A stretch of 64,000 bases of DNA, from assembly GCA_029990175.1 (NCBI GenBank), contig JARKIP010000042.1, forward strand, positions 1,550,001 through 1,614,000, in the 5' to 3' direction. Below, in pieces: positions 53,845-64,000 of this stretch. Below the pieces are notes generated by a model. The model saw only the letters and a program-made list of their open reading frames with translations. It was not told the DNA's origin and did no database searches. The position numbers and the translations under genes were made by a program. The stretch is from Petunia secreta. Its lineage: Eukaryota; Streptophyta; Magnoliopsida; Solanales; Solanaceae. Each line of letters begins with the position of its first letter. The stretch's first letter is position 1.

Positions 53845-54984
53845 GGGAGTGAACAACCCAAGCTGAATTCTCGATAGCGGTTGTTCAAGGCACATGACTG
53901 GAGATAGGAGGAAATTTCGCTCACTCACATCATTTGAAGGAGTAGTGTGGCTTTTGGTGGTGGCAAGATCAATCAGATAGTTGGTATTGGAAAGATTGGG
54001 AGATTACTGAACTACGCAATTGAAAATACGTATTGTGTGGATGGACTAAGACATAATTTGCTGAGCATTTCCCAACTATGTGATAAAGAAAATAAAGTTA
54101 GTTTGTCATCTGTAGGTTGAATTCTGAAGAACCTGGTGGTCATGGAATGAAAGAGAGTGAACAATGTGTATAAGGCTTCACTAGGTTCTCTTCTAGAAAA
54201 AAATTTGACTTATTTGAATGTACAAGAAAGTGATTCACATCTATGGCACAAGAGATTGGGACATACAATCTTGTCACAGCTAAACAAGCTAGCATCGAAG
54301 GACTTGGTTCATGGACTGCCTATCAAGAAGTTTGAGGATATAAAAATATGCGATGCTTGTGTCAGGAGGAAACATGTGAGATCTTCATTCAAGTCGAACA
54401 AATTGGTGAGTACTTCGAAACCACTGGAATTGGTACATATGGATCTGTGTGGCCCAATGAGAGTACGAAGTAGAAGAGGAAAGAGGTTCATGTTCGTGAT
54501 AGTTGATGACTATTCAAAATACACATGGACTCTGTTTCTCACTTCAAAAGATGAGGCATTTGACAACTTCAAAGATTGGGCTGGAATTGTGCAGAAAAGA
54601 CTGAGCCTAGAACTAGTAAGCATTTGATCTGATCATGGCACGGAGTTTGAAAATGCCAAATTCACTGAATACTATCTCAAGCATATCATGGATCACAATT
54701 TATCAGCACCAAGAACCCCACAACAAAAAGGGGTAGTTGAAAGAAAGAACAGATCTTTGGAGGACATGGCAAGAACTATGTTATTATCTAGTGGATTAGC
54801 AAGAAATTTTTGGGCTGAAGCAGTTAACACAGCTTGCTACCTACTGAACAGATGCTCAATCAGAGCAATTCTTGTTAAGACTCCATATGAGTTACTAAGA
54901 GGAAGAAAACCTAACATTGCACATCTGAGACCTTTTGGATGCAAGTGTTTTGTTCACAATAATGGAAAGGAACCTCTGGGTTAA
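53845..54984 (+). pseudogene. SIRE-type protease and integrase remnant
   Basis: The protease active site ILDSGCSRHMTG is preceded by a stop in place of a conserved residue. The integrase zinc region (HLWHKRLGHTILSQLNKL; CDACVRRKH) and core follow (VHMDLCGPMRVRSRRGKRFM; then SDHGTEFEN after a stop near 54627; PQQKGVVERKN), with NTACYLLNRCSIR. Catalytic acidic residues are still seen, but stops divide the frame. Confidence 0.85.
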
Positions 54985-55439
54985 TTTGATGCAAGAAGTG
55001 ATGAAACAATATTTCTAGAGTATTCTACCCAAAGCAAAGCCTATAAAGACTTCAACAAAATAACACAAAGTGTTGAGGAAAGCATGCATATGGTGTTCGA
55101 TGAATTTGACAAGATTGTTTCTGATGGTAAAGACCAGGCCATATGTCTTGCTCGGAAAAAAAACCTGCTGATGCTACAACGAATCTAGAAGAAAAGGAAG
55201 AATTGTAGGAGAATGAATGTGAACTGACTTAGGGGAATAAGAAGTCAATATGGCATGGGAAACAACTGATCATGAGGATTAAAATGATGAAGAAGTTGAA
55301 TTCACTCAAAATGCAGATGCAGGACCTTCACAACAGATATAGACAAGACCTTGGAAGCATCGGAGTTCACATCCTCTGGAGAATGTATTTTCTGAACTAG
55401 ACACTACATTATGACCAGGTCTGTACTAAAGAACTTCTG

Positions 55440-56872
55440 TACATTCTTTGCATTCCTTTCAGCCATGGAACCAAAGAATGTGAAGGAAGCTCTAGAGGAT
55501 CCAGATTGGGTGATTGCCATGCATGAGGAATTACACTAGTTTGAGAGAAGCAAGGTATAACACTTAGTTCCCAAGCCAAAGGACATATCAATCATTAGAA
55601 CCAAGTGGGTGTTCAGAAATAAGTTAGATGAACAGGACATTGTTACCAGGAACAAAGCTAGGTTGGTAGTTCAAAGGTATAGCCAAGAAGAAGGAATTGA
55701 CTATGATGAGACCTTTGCACCAGTGGCCAGGATGGAAGCCATAAAAATATTGATTGCCTTCGCAACCTATCTGGAATTCACACTCTATCAGATTGATGTA
55801 AAGCGCACATTCTTAAATGGTTATCTGAATTAAGAAGTATATGTGATTCAACCACCTGGTTGTGTGAACAGTGAATTCCCTGATCATGTATATAAACTTG
55901 ACAAGGCACTCTATGGATTGAAACACGCACCTAGAGCATGGTATGAAATGTTGTTTGGGTTCTTACTCAAGAACGACTTTACAAGAGGAAAGATTGATAA
56001 AACCTTATTTTTTAGGAAGAAGGGAACGGACTTGCTTGTAGTTCAAGTTTATGTTGATGATATCATTTTTGGTGAAACAGATAAGAACCTATGCACATAA
56101 TTTTTTGAAGTGATGGGAAGTGAGTTCGAGATGCGTGTGATAGGGAAACTGAATTTCTTCTTGGGGTTGCAGATCAAACAAACTCCTGAAGGAACCATGA
56201 TTCATCAACAAAAGTACATCAAGAAATTGCTGAAGAAGTTTGATATGGAAGGAGCTAAGGAAATGGCTACTCCTATTTCTCCTAGAACAAAGTTAGATCT
56301 GGACGAACTTAGTCCTTCTACTAAAGAAACTAAGTATAGAGGAATTATAGGTTCTCTTCTCTATCTTACTGCTAGTCGTCTAGATATTGTCTACAGTGTA
56401 GGAATTTGTGCAAGATTTCAGTCAAAACCTAAGGAGTCCCACTTAACAGCTGTTAAAAAATATTGAGATGTCTAAAAGGAACTCAAAACTTATGTCTATG
56501 GTACCCCAGGGGTGGTACATTTGAGTTAATTGGATTTGTTGATGCTGATTATACAGGCCACCTGGTAGATAGAAAGAGAACTTCAGGTATGGCACACTTC
56601 CTAGATCCTCGTCTGGTTTCTTGGGCTACAAAGAAACAAAATTCAGTAGCTCTCTCCACAGTTGAGGCTAAGTATGTTGCTGCTGCTTCTTGCTGTTTAC
56701 AATTGCTTCTTCTTATTTACAATTTCTGAGAGATAATGTTCAAAAAGGTCTAATAACTATGAATTCGTGCAGGACTGAAGATCAAATTGATGACATCTTC
56801 ACCAAGGTTTTGAGTAGGGTTCAGTTTGAGAGGAATAGGTTACATTTGGGGATGACCAAAATACATAGATGA
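55440..56872 (+). pseudogene. SIRE-type reverse transcriptase and RNase H remnant
   Basis: RT: EPKNVKEALEDPDWVIAMHEE near 55470, NKARLVVQRYSQEEGIDYDE, the box VQVYVDDIIFG near 56042-56073, and FFLGLQIKQTPEGTMIHQQK. RNase H: LIGFVDADYTGHLVDRKRTS and SVALSTVEAKYVAAASCC, with the C-terminus at 56760-56870. Stops at 55831-55833, 56098-56100 and 56464-56466 and a frame change near 56463 break it. Confidence 0.88.
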
Positions 56873-57436
56873 TCCGAAACCTGATTCCCAAAACAATTGG
56901 CTAGTTAAGTATCTTAATGTTTTGTTAGAATTTTGTTAATACAGTCCAGTCTAAATTTTGTATTATAAATAGTACGCATGTTTAACTATGCATACACTAT
57001 TGTCTAATGTATTCCCATTGAAGGACTTGTTAGGCATCAAGAAGGAACTATTATTGAGACGAGGAACCAAGTCCAGGTACACAGTGTGTTAATTTTCATT
57101 AAGTTCCTTGGAAAAAGTGTATTGTTTTGAATATGCATCACTATAATTTCCTTAAATATGTAACCGCCATAAGCCGAAGTAATTATCCCATATCGTTACA
57201 CTTTTCAAATTTTAACTCTCTCCTACTTAGAAAAGAAGTCTTAATGACTTGTTATTCAATAACCGTTACATCCATAACTTTTCCCGATTTCCAAGTGGTT
57301 AAAAGGCAATCACCTTTTTAAGTCATTATTATTCTTTCCTTTTTCAAGAACAAAACAAATCCTCTCTCTAAAATCTCTTCGTCCAAACCCTAAAACTGAA
57401 CCAACATCGTCTTCAACCAAAACACAAAATCGAACA

Positions 57437-59681
57437 ATGTCTCAATCAAAATCAATATCTGCCTCCCCCACCGAAATCTCTGAACCACAGCCATCTCAAA
57501 AATCCATAAAGAAACCCATGGCAAGTGTTTCTATATTGGCTAAATGAATATCTAGAGCAAGGCAAAAGGTTCAAAGAAAGCTCGGTTAGAAAGGAGAAAA
57601 GAACTTTACACCAAGATCAACAAGCACGTCTGCAACACCCATCATCTCTGACAAGAAAACAACAAAGGTAAGGCCTGACACCACTGAAACTAGTTCTACT
57701 TTGCATGACTCTGTTTTAAGCTCTAAGAAAGTAGCTACGGAGGTTTTAGTTACAGGGATGGATGAACTTGTGAAATCTATGGATATTGTGGAGTCTGAGA
57801 GTGGGATTGATAAGGGGAATGTGGTTACAGAAAAAGTTGATGATTCTAGAGTAGAACTTGGTGGGACTAGGGTAGAACCTGATATTACTAATTTAGAAGT
57901 GGGTATTGCTAGTGTAGATGCTGTTAAAATTACACTAGAATTAAAAAAGGTTGTGGAATCAGTGGGTTCTCAAAATGGCCCAGTTGAGGAACCTAGTTCG
58001 GAGGCTGTTCCATAAGAGATTGTAAAAAAAGATGTGGGAGTCAGTGGTCTAGTCGATATTGACCAAAGACCTGCTGAATTTGTTGAAGGAAATGATAAAG
58101 GACCTGGTCCTTCTTCAATTCCTGAGACAACTGATGAGGCAAGAATTGACTGGACTGATTCTTACAAGGAAAAGCAGGAGGAAAATATGAAGGAGAATGT
58201 GGAAACACAAATGATTGAGGTGACTGAGAAAAGAAAGAGTAAAAGAAAATTTGGTGGGAAAGCTGAGAAGGTTGAGGAAGAGGAGGATGAAGAGTTATTT
58301 GCAATTGAAACAAAGACTGTGGAGAAGAAAACTAAGAAGGGGAAGAAAAGAAAGCTGATGAGAGCTTGAAAAGCTATAGGCAAAAGACAGCTAGTAGATG
58401 AAAGTGACAGTGAGGAGACAAAATCTGTGTCTGAGAACAAAGAGGAACTTGTGGTTCCTAAAAAGTAGCAACCAGGTCAGCCGTAAAGCAGCAGATAGAA
58501 AATATTACCAAATATGCTGAGAAGAAGAAGGGTGCAAAGGTGATAGAAGAGTAACCTGCTCTTGTTAAGGAGAAGGATTCTACAGAGGAGCAGAGTAGTG
58601 CTGATAATGGGGACTATGTGGACCCAGATGACTCTGACTCTGGTGAGAGTTCTGATGATCCTAAGAAGTAAAAAATAAAAGATGGATAGGGTTAAGTTCT
58701 TCTTAAACAAACCAGTTCTTTATGAGAGTATTCTATGTGATATGGAAATGTGACATATGAAGCCCTTGGTTGCCAAGTTGAATGTTTAAGGATGGACGAA
58801 GTTGGTTTCAATGGACAACATATGTTTGCTTTTGGATGAGATCAGGGAGTTCTACACAAACAGTAGTGTAGTTGGGAGAAGAGTGTACTCTGTGGTTAGG
58901 GGTGTTGAGATTGAGTTTGGAAGACCTGAGTTAGGGGTAACCTTGGGAGTTCCTATAGAGGGTTGTTACATGTACTTGAAGCTGAAATGGCCCAAGGGAA
59001 CAGATAATATCACTCCTCTTGAAGTGAACAAGAATTTCTCTGGGAACCCTAGACTTAGGAAGGAAAGGAATGTGGACAAGAAAGAGATGGAACCAACAGA
59101 TGCTTTTTGAATTTGTGCACATGTTCCTGCTACCAAGGAGTGAGAGGAATAGTGAGGCATGTGCACTGGACCTGACATACATGGACCTGGTGGATAGATG
59201 TATCCTGATAAATCTGCTGGGCTCATAATAAGGCATTTCAAGAGGAATATTGCTGACACTAGGAAAAAAGAGTCATTCTTTGGTGCATTCCTACATCTTG
59301 CAACATATTTTCAAACACTTTGGTGTTCCTCTTAAAAATGGAGAGAAGCCCATGAATCATCAAATGTTTGGAATGAATGTTCTGAAGATATGCGATTTCT
59401 TTAAGGAGAATAGTGCATCAAAACATCCTACGCAAGTCAAGATTGAAAAAGCTGATGAAAGTGAGGACTATGGACCAGATGAGGTTGTAGCAGCTGTGAA
59501 GGAATTGGAGAAGACCCTGCTGGAACTGCAAAAAGAAAATGAAGAGCTGAAGCTGAAGGATCAAGAGATTAATTGCTTGACCATTGAGTACAACAAGCAC
59601 CAGGCTGATCTGGTGGTTGAAAGGGCTAGTAACTCGAAGAATCTAGAAGCACTTGTCAAGCACTTCAAGCTTCATCCCTGA
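57437..59681 (+). pseudogene. Extra (env-position) reading frame of the SIRE-type element
   Basis: Start ATG at 57437, Ser/Pro/Lys-rich beginning. A long acidic/Lys-rich region (57700-58680) follows with stops at 57545, 58013 and others, then a folded region from 58802: LLDEIREFYTNSSVVGRRVY and EIEFGRPELGVTLGVPIEG. This resembles the 'putative plant transposon protein' domain (PF20167; recalled, not checked). A frameshift lies near 59102. The end is a coiled coil (VKELEKTLLELQKENEELKL). I see no signal peptide or membrane segment here, so an envelope role is unsupported. The same protein type is on the - strand at 63083-63976. Confidence 0.75.
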
Positions 59682-60118
59682 TCTTATCTTTTCAATTTCT
59701 TCCCTGATCCCATAGTCAATTCTTCTTGTTAGTGATTTATGTTTAAGACAGTTACTTGTGTTTTGTTGGTTGTACTTAATGGTTTACACATGTGCGAATC
59801 CTGGATTTATTGGTTTTAATTGTTTGTTATAACTAATATGTTTCTATATGTTGCTATCTTGTCCTGCTGGGCCCTTAGATATGATGCGTGTGTTCTTGCT
59901 CAGTTAGCTTGCAGCATTGTGCTATAAATTGGACTGTGCTGACTTTTTCTTGTAGGATGTTGAGATGTTTTCGCTGATGCCAAAAGGAGAAGAAGGAAAT
60001 GTTGGGATGTTTGTGACCCAATTCATCTGTTTTTAATTTTTTCTTTCAAACTGTTTCTTGCTATTCTGTCTTGGTGATTGCATGTACAGGTTCCTTGGCA
60101 ACATTTACTTGTCATCAT

Positions 60119-60136
60119 AAAAAAGGGAGAAGTTGT
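60119..60136 (+). promoter_or_regulatory. Polypurine tract of the SIRE-type element
   Basis: AAAAAAGGGAGAAGTTGT directly before TGAGAAGG. Confidence 0.8.
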
Positions 60137-60994
60137 TGAGAAGGTTGTTGTTTAGAAGATTGAAAAATAAAGGACATAGTGAAGAACCTAGTCCTTAGTA
60201 GAAGACACGACTAATCGAAAAGATCACGAGTTGCAAATCCATGCAGAATAAGGAAATCTTGGCGCATGCATGTCTACTTATCCGAGTCAGCAAAAGAGTT
60301 CATACCTAGGTTGTCTCTATAAAGTATGAAGGTAGAGTTAGTGCTATACAAGGATTATATCACATGATCTTCACTTACCATATTTCATAAGATTCCTAGT
60401 AATAAACTACTAGGGTTTCGAATACCCTATAAAACCAAGTAATTGAGGTAGCAACTACTATTCATTCATCACGAGAGTTGAGAGCAAAATAGGCTATTCA
60501 ATTATTTATCATGAGTGAGTGGATAACTGCAGACGACCATTGAAGAACTTTGTGCTTATTTGGAATATAGAATAGGTTCTTTATTATTGTTGTCGAGTAA
60601 AACTGGTTTTAATGTATTACCTATTTTGCTTATTTTGAGAAGCATTGTTTTAGGTAAGACTTGTAAGAACATTTTATAAAAGTTAGAGTTTAGCTTTGAG
60701 AGTATTTAGGATCTAGAGTGTAGTCGCTTGGTTACAGAGTTTGTTATCTAAAACTCGCTTGTTGTGTTAGTGAAAGAGTTTTTAAAATCCCACAGTGTGG
60801 GTCATGGTTTTTCTCCCTTGAGCAAGGAGTTTTCCACATAAAAACTCAGTATTTTTTACCTTCAGTATTTGTTCTGTGATTTGGCTAGTGTTGTGTAGAA
60901 CAAATACAAGAACCTGGTTCTTGTGGTGAAGAGCGAAAATCAGAGGACACTATTCAACCCACTTCTAGTGTTCTGAAGAGGTACACTGCGTATA
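60137..60994 (+). repeat. 3' LTR of the SIRE-type element
   Basis: Starts TGAGAAGGTTGTTG like the 5' LTR and ends CTGCGTATA where the 5' copy has CTGCGTACA, so the terminal CA has decayed. TATA box CTATAAAAC near 60427. Confidence 0.85.
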
Positions 60995-61125
60995 ATAGTT
61001 CTCATCCAAGAAGTTCGTACTTAGGAGCAAGAAATTGTCATGATCTCCATTGGTATAGCTGCGGGCATAGTGGCAGTTTCCAAACCAAATTTTCTGTATA
61101 TCAGTTTCCATTCTTCTCTTTGCCC

Positions 61126-61157
<32 letters not shown>

Positions 61158-61748
61158 GAAACCCGTAATTTTGAAGGAAATGAAAAAGAATTTGCGGAAA
61201 TAGGAAGGGTGGTGTTGGAAATTTTGGCAGATTAACAAAATCTTCAAAAAAAATAATATAATAATAATATACTTTATTGCTCGTTGTACATAAGTTTTAG
61301 TGTAATGTGCGGATAAGTTAATTTTGTCTAAGTGAAGATAGTGTCTTATATATAGGGCCAGAATTTTAGTTTTATTCAATTATGAACAATTGAGCAACAC
61401 AAGCAACTTTTGTTAAACGGCAGAACTTGTGGTCGAGCAAATTTTTTGTTTCCAATTTATTAAAATATCTAAACTTTTGTCTCATATGCAAAAATAATTT
61501 ATGTCCATAACTTATACAATAGAGGTCATTGTATACAGATGTTTTCTTTAAGCGGACTCAAAGTTCAAGATCACCCTTTATAGACTCTAATCTTGAAAAT
61601 CACTCGAAGTAATTAGTGTTTGAAAAGGCAAAATTAGTTAGATAGACACTTTTTAGAAAGCAAATAGACGATTGGGTAAAATTTGTAAAAAATAAAAAAT
61701 AAATAAAAAAGAATTTCCACATCAGCTCAAACTCCAAGATAAATCCTG
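60995..61748. other. End of copy B and AT-rich spacer
   Basis: 60995-61190 is the remaining part of copy B, with a damaged relic of the small gene's first exon on the - strand and the shared AAACCCGTAAT word at 61160. A (CT)n run lies at 61125-61152. 61190-61748 is AT-rich without a gene. Confidence 0.55.
61125..61152. repeat. (CT)n microsatellite
   Basis: About 12 CT units in the former leader of the small gene copy. Confidence 0.9.
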
Positions 61749-62693
61749 TGTTGCACTTGGTGCGCCTCTGTAAGACACTAGAAGGGGGGTGAATAGTGTC
61801 CTTACCTGATTTTTAATCTTCTAAAACTTGCTCTTAACTTTGATCACCTAACTCACAAAGAACCAGGTTCCTTGTGAGTTTCATCTATCTCTGAAACTTA
61901 ACACAATGCGGAAACGTAAAGAACACAGTGATTTTTACGTGGAAAAGTTATTGCTCAAGGGATCAAAAACCACGACCCAAAATCTTGGGATTTCAACCTT
62001 CCACTAAAGGAAAATCGAGCAAGTTTTAGATTACAATGTAATGTAATCAAGGAACTGGACCTCCTAGTACCTAGAACCTTCCAAGCTACACGTTAGCTTG
62101 TCGGGTTGACGCTACCGCACCAAAGAGTAACCTTTACTATATGCTTCTTAACAAGCTGATAGATTACAACTCGATAGCCTATAACAAAGAACTAAGACAA
62201 CATACTAAACTATGAAACTGCTCCTCCGTCAGGTTTTGCTGTCCAACCTTTGTTCTTGCACACAATACTTCTCACGATCAATTTTATTCTTGATTTGCTC
62301 TATTGAGATTTCTTGAGTGCGTATAGAATTCTGGCCAAATTAACTTGTATTTATAGAGTTTAACATAGCCGATTCCAATCAAGCTAAGAACTCCTTTTAC
62401 AATTTGGATTCTGTTTCAAATAAGGTTTAACCATATTGCCTTATTTGAAACTTAAGTTAATTTGCCTAAGTTTTCAATCCTTTTCTATCTAGGAACCACG
62501 TACTATTTCAGCACCACCTCACGCTTCTTCTTTTCCCGACAGGATTGAAACTTTGACTTCAGCTGTTCTCATTTTCCTTCTTCAACTCTAACTGGAATAA
62601 CCCATCGAACAGCCCAGTCTTCTTACTCAACTATGAACCTTTTCGTAGTCCACTCAGCACCAGGTCCTTTCTCATCTTTAAAACTATCCTTCA
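61749..62693 (-). repeat. 3' LTR of a second SIRE-type element
   Basis: On the - strand a purine tract (AAAAAGGGGGAATTTGT, 62710-62694) is followed by TGAAGGATAG at 62693. The end at 61749 (CACCAAGTGCAACA on the - strand) is by analogy with the first SIRE-type LTR (shared CCCCCTTCTA.TGTC and GAGG.GCAC words). The element continues beyond the right edge of the window. Confidence 0.7.
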
Positions 62694-63082
62694 ACAAATT
62701 CCCCCTTTTTGATGATGACAAACAATGTTGTCTTACCGAAGGTACTAAACACATGAACCTGTATAACATCAAACACTAACCAAGAACCAGGATAATAACA
62801 GTTAGGCAAAAAATAGGTCACAAACATACAATGAACTAAACAACATCTAACTTCCCCCTTTTGGCATCATCGAAAAGTTTCATAGTTGTATGAACCTGCT
62901 CAACTTAAATTAAGTCTAGTTGACTCTAGTGCCATAGGCAACTAGCCAACCTTTTCATGTCAGGAACCTGTTTCAGACAATTAATACCAGCAGATAGCCA
63001 AGGATATAAATCAAATAAGCGCCAAACCGGCTTAATCATCCAAAAGATCATCCACATATTACAAACCAAAGTAATAATTGTC

Positions 63083-63999
63083 TTAAAAACAGGCCACAAG
63101 AAGAACCAACAAAAGGACTGGGAAAGGGACTTGTTCAGAATTGAGAAATATCAGGGATGTTAAAGTGAACAAGCAGCAAAGCAAGGCGACGCGAGTTTCC
63201 TTCACGTTCAAGCTCCAACTCAGCGTCCGCCTGGTATTCTCTACATTCAACCAAGCCAGCTCATCATTTTGTCTCTCAATATGCCTCCTGAACCCCTCAA
63301 TCCTCCTGTCCATCCTGGCATTACGCCTTTCCTTAGCATCCTCCTCCATATGCTCTGGTTCATCAGCAGGTTCACCACCCAACACATAATCACATGATTT
63401 CAGAATATTCCTCCCAAACACATCATTGTGATCCTGCTCAGTCCACTTTGCGACAGGCACCCCAAAGAAATCAAACACTTTGCTCAGCAGAAACCCATAG
63501 ACTAAAGCATGTTTTCCTAACCTCATTTCAGCTACTCTACCAATGTGTTTGATCATCAAATTCAGGCAGATTTATACGAACCTCACGATCTAGCAGGTCC
63601 GTATAGGTCAGATCCAAAAAGTTTGCCTCACTGCGCCTTTCTGACCTCTGCAATAGGTTCTTCAGCACAAATTCAAATAATAACTGGTAGAAAGGTTGCA
63701 TTTCCTTTTTCTTCACTTGAGTTGACCTTGCAAGCCTAGGTCTCCCTGCAAACTTCTGGGTCACCTCCAAAACAGACACGCCATCTCCTCTGGCCGGCCC
63801 GAGTTCCGCATATACTTACTATAGCCCTGAGAAGGAACACCTAAAATCTCACCAAGCTTACTGCTGTCAAAATGGATCACCAACCCTTTCACTATGGTTG
63901 TCACAATTCCCTCACTCACTGTGCAATTTGAGTAAAACTCTCTCAGCTGTCTAGTTCTATCACGAAGCAGGTTCAACCAACCCTGAGCATTCAGCTTAG
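63083..63999 (-). pseudogene. Extra (env-position) reading frame of the second SIRE-type element, partial
   Basis: Reading left from the window edge: AKLNAQGWLNLLRDRTRQLR and EFYSNCTVSEGIVTTIVKGL, a frame change near 63770, VLEVTQKFAGRPRLARSTQV and LQRSERRSEANFLDLTYTDL, another change near 63550, then MRLGKHALVYGFLLSKVFDF and FGRNILKSCDYVL, and a short coiled coil (RRHIERQNDELAWLNVENTR). Each block aligns with 58760-59640 of the first element. The last frame runs on into hydrophobic sequence (VPFPVLLLVLLVACF), which may be read-through rather than a true membrane segment. The N-terminus lies outside the window. Confidence 0.7.
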
Positions 64000-64000
64000 C

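Larger units (their letters stand above)
50574..60994 (+). mobile_element. SIRE-type Copia retrotransposon, old and degraded
   Basis: Two LTRs of about 870 bases, a Met-tRNA-like primer site, Copia order (gag, protease, integrase, RT, RNase H) and an extra reading frame between RNase H and the 3' LTR. That extra frame after RNase H is typical of the SIRE/Maximus group. The LTRs differ by about 10% over the first 135 bases, so it is far older than the Tat element. Many stops and frame breaks are present. No exact target duplication is visible. Confidence 0.88.
40345..61190. repeat. Segmental duplication, copy B, expanded by insertions
   Basis: Blocks matching copy A (28735-31530) appear in the same order but are separated by a Pack-MULE, a TRIM, a Copia remnant with a nested solo LTR, a 1-kb element and a SIRE-type element. 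Exon 2 of the small gene is deleted here (between 43350 and 43366). Exon 1 survives only as a damaged relic near 61060-61115 (IYRK still readable on the - strand). Confidence 0.75.

Noticed and set aside
62957..63163. + strand open frame left of the second SIRE-type reading frame
   Set aside because: It is the untranslated zone between the - strand accessory frame and its polypurine tract.

Overview
The window is plant nuclear DNA dominated by nested transposable elements. Introns with GT..AG borders, a TRICHOME BIREFRINGENCE-LIKE gene and CACTA, Stowaway, SINE, TRIM and LTR elements point to a eudicot. The SINE and retrotransposon types suggest an asterid, perhaps Solanaceae, but that is an inference. 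I saw no rRNA or tRNA gene, no CRISPR array and no bacterial-type operon.

Layout. (1) 1-10725: an almost complete, very young Ty3/gypsy retrotransposon of the Tat type. It carries gag-protease, RT with two RNase H domains and integrase on the + strand. A five-exon accessory gene lies on the - strand between pol and the 3' LTR. (2) 12990-13542: a diverged solo LTR of the same group. (3) 13861-18487: a Stowaway MITE and the 3' part of a - strand chromovirus, with a 1.66-kb solo LTR nested in its LTR and a CACTA end inserted in its pol. (4) 20638-23570: the 3' part of a second, older Tat-type element, again with the antisense gene. (5) 24979-28673: an apparently intact three-exon TBL gene (wall polysaccharide O-acetyltransferase family). 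(6) 29700-31450: a two-exon gene for a 51-residue one-span membrane protein, - strand. (7) 31555-40035: foldback elements and a 4.2-kb solo LTR. (8) 40345-about 61190: a second, degraded copy of the segment at 28735-31530. It has been expanded from about 2.8 kb to about 21 kb by a Pack-MULE, a TRIM, a Copia remnant split by a 3.2-kb solo LTR, a 1-kb element and a SIRE-type Copia element. (9) 61749-64000: the 3' end of another SIRE-type element on the - strand.

Only the TBL gene and the small membrane-protein gene look like host genes in working order. The most interesting signals are the spliced antisense gene in the two Tat elements, with its own TATA box and a conserved intron position; a leaky-stop-like UAG-CAA-CCA at the gag/pol boundary; the Pack-MULE carrying a chloroplast ATP synthase b'-subunit fragment; and the paralogous segment that lets insertions be dated relative to each other.
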